A stretch of DNA of 22,365 nt, taken from Acidobacteriota bacterium (GTDB taxonomy: Bacteria; Acidobacteriota; Vicinamibacteria; Vicinamibacterales; 2-12-FULL-66-21). The stretch is from the NCBI GenBank assembly GCA_013362195.1, contig JABFWM010000147.1, positions 1 to 22,365 of the forward strand, written 5' to 3'. The notes beneath the pieces were generated by a model. It did no database searches. It saw nothing but the letters and a program-made list of their open reading frames with translations, and was not told the DNA's origin. The first letter of the stretch is position 1. Each line of letters begins with the position of its first letter. Positions 17,637 to 22,365 of this stretch are shown in pieces. A program made the position numbers and the translations under genes.

Positions 17637-18725
17637 TCAGAACAATTTGCCTTGCACGGTGAACAGGTTCGTCTCGACGAGGTTGATGCCCGAGCCGCCG
17701 ACGTCGGGGCCTTCGACGCGGAAGAAGTTGGTCCCGAACGGGCTGCCGACGACCTGGTGCGGCACGGCTGGATCGGCGATGTACCCCGCGGGCGGCGCCG
17801 GCGCGACGGCAGGATCCCACGTCAGGAAGGGCCCGATCCGGCTGCGCAGCGTCAGCGAGAAGTCCGCCGGCGCCGTGAGCGCGCCGAGATCTTCGGTGAA
17901 GCGCGCCCGTCCGTCACCGTCGGCCACCACCGTATCCACCCCGTAGGGGTGCGTGATCCGGTAGGTCTGTCCCGGCTTCACTTTCTCGAGACGGACGCGT
18001 ATGCGGCCGAACGAGATCTGCTCGCCCACGGTCGGGTTCGCGGTCGTGAAGGCGGCTTCGAGCGCGAGCACGAGCTGAATCTTGCCGCCGCTCGCGCTGG
18101 TGATATCCGACTGCGCCGCCCACCAGAACGTCTCCTGCGGGAAATTCACCGCCGTATCGGTGACGCTGGGCGGTTGCGTCGGATCGGGCACGGGCGAGAG
18201 GCACAGGCCATTGGCGTCGAGGCATAGTTGCAGACGCAGGCCCTTCTCGTCGGCGTACCACAGCGGGAACCCGTCGCGCACGTCGATCGGTCCGAGCGTG
18301 CGCTTCGGCGCGGCGGGATCGACGCCGGTGCCCTTGAGCGGGACCATGTGCGGGCTTCCGGAGGCATCGTCGCCGAGCGTCAACCGGCCGCTGCGATCCC
18401 CGACCGCGGTGGGCGCAAACTGGACTGCGATGGTGCAGGCCGTGCCCGGGTTCAGGGTCGCGCCGGTGCACGCGTCGCTGGCAATCCTGAAATCGCCGGG
18501 GTTGATCCCCGACATGCCGACGCTGGTGATGGTCAGCGGGCCGGAGCCGCTGTTCGAGAAATTCGTCTGCTGCGCCGCGCCGATGCTGCCGACGTCCTGG
18601 CGGCCGAAATCAAATGCTCCGGAGGTGTTCTGCAGGGTGAGCAGCCCGCCTGCGGCCCAGGCGGTGATGGCCAGCAGCGCAACCACCGCGGCGGCGAGCG
18701 GCAACCGCTGTTTCGTCACGTTCAT
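17637..18725 (-). CDS. Exported choice-of-anchor D (ASH/HYDIN-type) domain protein
   Basis: This 362-residue protein has an N-terminal hydrophobic signal (LPLAAAVVALLAITAWAAGG). Residues about 35-133 are an immunoglobulin-like ASPM-SPD-2-Hydin/choice-of-anchor-D domain, recognisable from DFGRQDVGSIGAAQQTNFSNSGSGPLTITSVGMSG, GDFRIASDACTGATLNPGTACTIAVQFAPTAVGDRSGRLTL and VPLKGTGV. The following 230 residues, starting RTLGPIDVRDGFPLWYADEKGLRLQLCL, form a conserved-looking beta-rich region I cannot name. The ATG follows GGAGAGG. The protein is probably surface-located and adhesive or structural; no enzyme motif is visible. The small exported protein gene lies 58 bases upstream on the same strand, so the two probably share a promoter. 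It converges with the Tat-exported gene. Confidence 0.85.
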   Translation of the reverse strand: MNVTKQRLPLAAAVVALLAITAWAAGGLLTLQNTSGAFDFGRQDVGSIGAAQQTNFSNSGSGPLTITSVGMSGINPGDFRIASDACTGATLNPGTACTIAVQFAPTAVGDRSGRLTLGDDASGSPHMVPLKGTGVDPAAPKRTLGPIDVRDGFPLWYADEKGLRLQLCLDANGLCLSPVPDPTQPPSVTDTAVNFPQETFWWAAQSDITSASGGKIQLVLALEAAFTTANPTVGEQISFGRIRVRLEKVKPGQTYRITHPYGVDTVVADGDGRARFTEDLGALTAPADFSLTLRSRIGPFLTWDPAVAPAPPAGYIADPAVPHQVVGSPFGTNFFRVEGPDVGGSGINLVETNLFTVQGKLF

Positions 18726-18735
18726 CGGGTCCTCT

Positions 18736-18759
18736 CCTCAATTCCTCAATGCCTCAAAT
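18736..18759. repeat. Three tandem 8-bp units carrying GAGG
   Basis: CCTCAATT, CCTCAATG and CCTCAAAT lie side by side. On the minus strand they read TTGAGG-type units directly before the GGAGAGG site of the downstream exported protein gene, so several overlapping ribosome-binding-like sequences precede one start. Confidence 0.6.
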
Positions 18760-18783
18760 GAAAACAGTGGAAAGCCGGAACCG

Positions 18784-19074
18784 CTACGGGAGCGGCGGTG
18801 TGCAGACCCAGGAGATGCCGGCCGGAATGCGGTGGAAGGTCATGAAACAGATGTAACCCTCCTCTTCGATCATCCGGAGCTTCTGCGGGCTGACGCCGCC
18901 GGCCAGCTGGAGCAGCTGCGCCGTGGTGGTCGTGACGGGCGGGGGAATGATCTGCGCCGACACCGGGGCCGGGATGGAACCGGCGGTGATCAGGGCGGCG
19001 GCGACGGTCACCGCGGTCATGACGGCAGTGCGGCGGCGCCGCGCGGACGATCCCGCCGGTGAAACGATGGACAT
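18784..19074 (-). CDS. Small exported protein with two cysteines, unknown function
   Basis: This is a 96-residue protein. I start it at the ATG (complement of 19072-19074), because it is preceded by AAAAGGAG and gives a signal peptide of the usual layout: MSIVSPAGSSARRRR, then TAVMTAVTVAAALITAG, then a probable cleavage at VSAQ. A frame 53 residues longer lacks this. The mature part is about 55 residues (IIPPPVTTTTAQLLQLAGGVSPQKLRMIEEEGYICFMTFHRIPAGISWVCTPPLP) in pieces, with two cysteines near the end that could form a disulfide. I know no family for it. It precedes the choice-of-anchor-D gene by 58 bases in the same direction, so a shared surface complex is a guess from position only. Confidence 0.7.
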   Translation of the reverse strand: MSIVSPAGSSARRRRTAVMTAVTVAAALITAGSIPAPVSAQIIPPPVTTTTAQLLQLAGGVSPQKLRMIEEEGYICFMTFHRIPAGISWVCTPPLP

Positions 19075-19484
19075 GGGAAACCTACTCCTTTTCGGCCAGA
19101 AAACGCATGCGGCCACCGGGCGCGCCAGCGATGCTTGAGCGTCAGAGCACTCGATGCATGAGCGCTCGAGGACCAAGCGTACGCCTGCGTGACGGGCGCC
19201 GGCCATCCGGCAAAGGCCGGAATCGCCGGTCACGATTCACCCACGCGGCTCCGGAAAATTCCGTGGCGCGCGTATAGCTCGGTAGTGATTTCCGTCGCTG
19301 ACGTCGTGAATCCGACGCGCAACGTGCGCGATCGAGGGGGTCGCGGGCGGCGTTGCGACGCGCGCCACGGGGGCCGGGCGGGTCGCGAACGTTCGCGGGC
19401 GCTGGCACTCGTCGTGCTAGCGCGAGACGCAGTCAACGAGTCGCGGCCTGCCGGAGGCGCGATTCTCCACCAACGAGTGCATCA
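19075..19484. other. 410-bp divergent intergenic region
   Basis: This gap separates the minus-strand small exported gene from the plus-strand histidine kinase and should hold both promoters. It contains the ribosome-binding site of the small gene (AAAAGGAG on the minus strand near 19086-19094), a nested hairpin at 19189-19233 and a 12-base inverted repeat CGGAAAATTCCG near 19252-19263 that could be an operator. I find no convincing -35/-10 pair and no credible gene; the few open frames are low-complexity arginine-rich shadows. Confidence 0.5.
19189..19233. other. Nested hairpin in the divergent region
   Basis: Three stem segments pair in order: GTGAC with GTCAC, GGCG with CGCC, and CCGGCC (19199-19204) with GGCCGG (19215-19220). 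The apical loop is ATCCGGCAAA and an AAT bulge lies on the 3' side. An alternative apical stem CCGGC/GCCGG (19207-19211 with 19216-19220) competes for the same GGCCGG. It would lie in the leader RNA of the small exported gene if transcription starts above it, or in the HK promoter region. Confidence 0.5.
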
Positions 19485-20366
19485 GTGAACATCGACGGGG
19501 CCCTCGCGCCGACGCCCGATCCAATCGCCGCCAGCGCCGTTCTCCTCCCGACGCGGCCGGTGTCGCCGTGCCCCCAGCCGCCGGGCGTGCGGCCGCGCGA
19601 TCGCGTGGTCTTTCGTGGCGCCTCGGCCGCGGCGCCGCTGCAGCACGCGCTCGAAGAGCAGGCGCGGCGGGTCGCTTACGCGCTCCACGACGAGATCGGG
19701 CAGCTGCTGGCGTCGGTCGATCTGTCCGTCGACAGGCTGCGTGAGGAGCTGCCGACGGCCGACGCACGCCTGCTGACGATCAAGAACATGGTCGCGCTCA
19801 TCGATCTGCAGCTGCGGCGGGTCGTCTACGAGCTGCGGCCGACGATCCTCGACCATCTCGGCCTGCTGGCGGCCGTGCAGGCGCTCGCCGACAGCGTGCG
19901 TCAGGATCTCGGGCTGCGCATCGTGATCGACGTGACAGTGCCGCCGCAGCTCCCTCCCGACGCGGCGATTGCGCTCTACCGCATGGTCCAGGAAGCGTTG
20001 ACCAATGCGGTGCGCCACGGCCATGCCGAGTGCGTCTGGATCTGGATGCGTCCGGCCGCCGACGGCGTGCACTGCACCGTCGAAGACGACGGGCGGGGAT
20101 TCGATGTACGCGCGGCGACCTCGGCCGCCAGCGGACTTGGCCTGCTCGGCATGCGCGAGCGCATTACGGCCGTCGGCGGCACGTTCACGGTGGCCTCTGC
20201 GCCGGGTGCCGGGACCGAGCTGATCGCAATTGTTCCCGTTGAGGTAACTGGATGCCCATCACCGTCTTCCTCGCCGACGATCACGAAATCGTGCGACACG
20301 GCGTCCGCGGACTCCTCGAGCGCGAAGGTTTCGAGATCCTTGGAGAAACGGGAGACGGCCACGTAG
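19485..20366 (+). CDS. Soluble sensor histidine kinase, DegS/NarX type (HisKA_3)
   Basis: From the GTG at 19485 this is 293 residues with no membrane segment, so it is a cytoplasmic kinase lacking a recognisable sensor domain. Residues about 50-130 are the HisKA_3 dimerisation domain, with H68 in RRVAYALHDEIGQ as the phosphorylated histidine. The ATPase domain follows: N174 in EALTNAVRHG, the D202-G203-R204-G205 box in DDGRGFD and GLGLLGMRERI. Conserved sequence ends at IVPV (residue 252). The frame then continues 41 serine-rich residues through the start of the response regulator gene, overlapping it by 115 nt. Both other frames stop at once at that point (TGA and TAA in GTTGAGGTAA), so a small frameshift at the 3' end is possible. 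The start is uncertain: GTG 19485 lacks a near ribosome-binding site and the first 45 residues are low-complexity. Confidence 0.85.
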   Translation: MNIDGALAPTPDPIAASAVLLPTRPVSPCPQPPGVRPRDRVVFRGASAAAPLQHALEEQARRVAYALHDEIGQLLASVDLSVDRLREELPTADARLLTIKNMVALIDLQLRRVVYELRPTILDHLGLLAAVQALADSVRQDLGLRIVIDVTVPPQLPPDAAIALYRMVQEALTNAVRHGHAECVWIWMRPAADGVHCTVEDDGRGFDVRAATSAASGLGLLGMRERITAVGGTFTVASAPGAGTELIAIVPVEVTGCPSPSSSPTITKSCDTASADSSSAKVSRSLEKRETAT

Positions 20367-20884
20367 TCCTGGAACGGGTCCCGGCGCTCAATCCGCAGGT
20401 CGCCGTGCTCGATATCTCGATGCCGCTCCTCAACGGCATCGATGCCACGCGCGAGCTTGCGATCGCGAGTCCCCGGACGCGGGTCGTCCTCCTGACGAGG
20501 TTCGCGGATTCGTTGTACGTGATGGGCGCGCTGCGGGCCGGCGTTCGCGGCTACGTGCTGAAGACCGAGGCGGTCGCGGATTTGTGCCGCGCCATTCGTG
20601 AGGTCGCGGCGGGCCGCATCTACCTGAGCCCTGGAGTATCGGCGGCGGTCGTGGACCGGTGCCTGTCTCCGGCGACCGAAGAGGTGGATCCGCTGACGCG
20701 CCGCGAGCGGCAGGTCCTGCAGCTCGTTGCCGAAGGCCGCACCACGAAGGAGATTGGCGTGCTGCTCGGCGTCAGCGCCAAGACGGCCGAGTCTCACCGC
20801 ACCGCGTTGATGGCAAAACTGGATCTGCACGATACGGCGAGCGTCGTCCGCTATGCGATTCGCCACGGGCTGGTACAGCCCTAG
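20252..20884 (+). CDS. NarL/FixJ-family response regulator
   Basis: This 210-residue protein is a receiver plus LuxR-type helix-turn-helix. The receiver (1-120) has the acidic pair D9 and D10, the phosphoacceptor D54 in VLDISMP, T82 in VVLLTRF and K104 in YVLKTEA. The DNA-binding domain is about 147-207 (LTRRERQVLQLVAEGRTTKEIGVLLGVSAKTAESHRTALMAKL). It would be phosphorylated by the upstream kinase and bind DNA as a dimer; targets are unknown but could include the neighbouring genes. The ATG has a GAGG site nine bases upstream, inside the kinase frame. All residues needed for phosphorylation are present. Confidence 0.95.
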   Translation: MPITVFLADDHEIVRHGVRGLLEREGFEILGETGDGHVVLERVPALNPQVAVLDISMPLLNGIDATRELAIASPRTRVVLLTRFADSLYVMGALRAGVRGYVLKTEAVADLCRAIREVAAGRIYLSPGVSAAVVDRCLSPATEEVDPLTRRERQVLQLVAEGRTTKEIGVLLGVSAKTAESHRTALMAKLDLHDTASVVRYAIRHGLVQP

Positions 20885-21200
20885 CCGGTCGCAAGACAGG
20901 GAACCTCCAGCGCAATGTCAGGGAATCACCTGATGCGAGATCGTCCTGCCGTGCATAGCCTGTTTACGTGGCATGGCTCCTGCCAGGCACCCGGGACAGT
21001 GCGTGGCAGGCCCGATCGGCGTCGGCGTCAGTCGGTCTGAGCTTCAACGTTTTCCCCGGCCTTCCAGGGCCGGCGGCACCGGCGCATTCCTGGCGGCTCA
21101 GTGAGCGCGATCACGCAACCGTCGCGCGCCGGCCGCAGTCACCACCGCCTCCCGAGCGACGGGACGGCGCACATGTCTGGGCCCAGAACCGACGGTCATC
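20885..21200 (+). other. 316-bp gap with two hairpins before the GvpA-like gene
   Basis: The gap has no convincing gene. Hairpin one is TGCCA-G-GCAC (20981-20990) pairing with GTGC-G-TGGCA (20999-21008) with an 8-base loop; an alternative TGGC/GCCA stem (TGGC at about 20975) competes for its 5' arm. Hairpin two is CCGGCC (21056-21061) with GGCCGG (21068-21073) and a 6-base loop. Neither has a T tract. They may end the two-component transcript or shape the leader of the next gene. Confidence 0.45.
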
Positions 21201-21431
21201 GTGGTCATCCGGGAAGCCTCATCGCTCGATCTCATCGATCGCATTCTCGACAAAGGTATCGTCATCGAGTACCACGGGGATGTCTCGGTCGGCGGCATCG
21301 ACACGTTGATCACCGTTGACGCCCGCTACGTCGTGTCCTCGATTGAAACCCACTTCGCCTATGGCGACCGCGTCATCGACACGCCGCCTGGCGTCCTGAT
21401 GTCCAGGGTGCGGCAGCGGCCTCGTCGATAG
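21201..21431 (+). CDS. Gas vesicle protein GvpA/J-family homologue, stand-alone
   Basis: The 76-residue protein has the core of the gas vesicle structural family: SSLDLIDRILDKGIVIEYHGDVSVGGID at 7-34 and VDARYVVSSIETHFAYGDRV at 39-58. The known GvpA core reads SLAEVIDRILDKGIVxDAWVRVSLVGIEL, then xEARVVIASVETYLKYAEAV. Here DAW is EYH, and GIDTLITVDAR is one residue longer than the usual GIELLTIEAR. Family members form the gas vesicle wall (A) or act as minor or nucleating proteins (J, M, S). GTG 21201 is the only plausible start and has no clear ribosome-binding site. No gvpN, gvpF/L, gvpK, gvpG or gvpO appears in the window, so vesicle formation cannot be inferred. The identity of the family is strong; the role is open. 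Confidence 0.88.
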   Translation: MVIREASSLDLIDRILDKGIVIEYHGDVSVGGIDTLITVDARYVVSSIETHFAYGDRVIDTPPGVLMSRVRQRPRR

Positions 21432-21502
21432 CCGCATGCCCGCACGCGCACGCCCTCGCCCCTCCGCCCCGCGCATCAGCGGCTGCGATACAGTGAAGCG
21501 GC

Positions 21503-22365
21503 GTGACCGTCGCTGAACTGTTCGTCGACTGCCGCTGCACGCTCGGGGAAGGCATCCTGTGGTGGCGGCAGCGCCGCGCGCTGCTGTGGACCGACATCGA
21601 GGAGCGGCGGCTCTGGATGCGCGACGACCACGGCGCACGTACGTGGTCGCTGCCGGATCGGCTCGGCTCGCTGGCGCCGTGCGTTTCCGGGCGGGTGCTG
21701 CTGGCCCTCGCGAAAGGACTCTACGTCGCGGATCTCGACCGCGCCTCGGAGACCGATCTGCCGCTGATGCCAATCGCCGGGTTCGAACACCACCTCGAAG
21801 ACACGCGCGCGAACGACGGGCGGACCGATCGCGACGGCAACTTCGTCTTCGGGACCATGGACATGCGCGACGGGCATCCGAAGACCGGCAGCTTCTATCA
21901 GTGGTCGGCGCGCCACGGGCTGCGCCGTCTCGCCCTGCCACACGTTGGCATCCCGAACAGCATCTGCTTCAGCCCCGACGGCGGCGTGATGTACTTCTGT
22001 GATTCCCCGGAGCGCCGGATCATGCGATGCCGCTACGACGCCGCGTCCGCTGGGGTGACCGCGCTCGAATCCTTCGCCGCGGTGTCCGACGGCTTTCCTG
22101 ATGGATCGGTGGTCGACGCGGATGGATGTCTCTGGAACGCGGCGTGGGGGGCGGCGGCCGTCAGGCGCTTCGCGCCCGACGGCGCCGTCGATCGCGAGAT
22201 CCGGATTCCGTCGAAGAACCCGACGTGCCCCGGCTTCGGCGGCGACGCCATGAACGAGCTGTTCGTCACGGCCTCGCGCCAGGAGATGAGCGGTGAGGAA
22301 CTCGCGCGGACGCCGGCCGCGGGCGGCATCTACCGCGCCGCCATCGCCGACGTGCGCGGGCTTGC
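21503..22365 (+). CDS. SMP-30/gluconolactonase/LRE-family protein (partial, runs off the right edge)
   Basis: The frame is open from GTG 21503 to the window end with no stop, giving about 287 residues of a family usually near 290-300. The six-bladed propeller motifs are clear: GEGILWW with E16, RANDGRTDRDGNFVFGTMD with N104, GIPNSICFSPDGGVMYFCDS with N152, and DGFPDGSVVDADGCLWNAAWG with D200. E16, N104, N152 and D200 are the positions of the metal-binding and catalytic residues of SMP-30-type lactonases, so it is probably an active divalent-metal lactonase for a sugar acid lactone. It is cytoplasmic, as there is no signal peptide. The gene begins 71 bases after the GvpA-like stop. The ribosome-binding site is weak (GTGAAG). 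Confidence 0.92.
   Translation, partial: MTVAELFVDCRCTLGEGILWWRQRRALLWTDIEERRLWMRDDHGARTWSLPDRLGSLAPCVSGRVLLALAKGLYVADLDRASETDLPLMPIAGFEHHLEDTRANDGRTDRDGNFVFGTMDMRDGHPKTGSFYQWSARHGLRRLALPHVGIPNSICFSPDGGVMYFCDSPERRIMRCRYDAASAGVTALESFAAVSDGFPDGSVVDADGCLWNAAWGAAAVRRFAPDGAVDREIRIPSKNPTCPGFGGDAMNELFVTASRQEMSGEELARTPAAGGIYRAAIADVRGL

Noticed and set aside
19189..19233. Cyclic-di-GMP (GEMM-type) riboswitch
   Set aside because: The GGCAAA-like loop bases drew attention, but the second stem-loop and the tetraloop receptor of that class are not seen.
20968..21309. 113-residue frame spanning the start of the GvpA-like gene
   Set aside because: It is low-complexity and in a different frame; the GvpA-like frame has clear family identity from 21201.
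21201..21431. Complete gas vesicle operon
   Set aside because: No other gvp-type product is seen on either side; the neighbours are a response regulator and an SMP-30-family gene.

Overview
The window is high-GC bacterial DNA (by eye about two thirds G+C) with no rRNA, tRNA, transposase, phage gene or CRISPR array. The gene content fits an Acidobacteriota, Vicinamibacteria-like soil bacterium: very large exported M14 peptidase and BNR/VPS10-type propeller proteins, Tat-exported hydrolase-like proteins, PD40 and YVTN propellers, and repeated intergenic palindromes. That placement is inferred from family content, not from a marker gene.

Layout. (1) 2-1611 (+): the 3' end of an unrecognised gene, then an HD-GYP domain protein with an altered signature. 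(2) 1764-8890 (+): an exported M14 metallopeptidase translationally coupled to an exported alpha/beta-hydrolase, then a 1096-residue exported protein combining a transglutaminase-like domain with a discoidin-like domain. (3) 8891-9232: a convergent gap filled with palindromes and short repeats. (4) 9233-13772 (-): adenylate kinase, a 7-bp tandem repeat, a DinB-family protein and a large BNR/sortilin-type propeller protein. (5) 13908-17571 (+): a YVTN propeller, a PD40/TolB-like propeller and a Tat-exported TIM-barrel-like protein, probably one operon running divergently from the BNR gene. (6) 17637-19074 (-): a choice-of-anchor-D (ASH/HYDIN-type) exported protein and a small exported two-cysteine protein. 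(7) 19075-19484: a structured 410-bp divergent region. (8) 19485-20884 (+): a soluble DegS/NarX-type histidine kinase and a NarL/FixJ response regulator with a 115-nt overlap. (9) 21201-21431 (+): a stand-alone gene for a gas vesicle GvpA/J-family protein. (10) 21503 to the right edge (+): a partial SMP-30/gluconolactonase-family gene.

Most of the window looks like a secretome for breaking down peptides and carbohydrate esters at or outside the cell envelope. The right end is a sensor-regulator pair followed by a GvpA-like gene with no other gvp gene nearby. That orphan gene is the most unusual item here. The repeat families at 1636-1739, 8898-9147 and 9954-10058 are the main non-coding signal.
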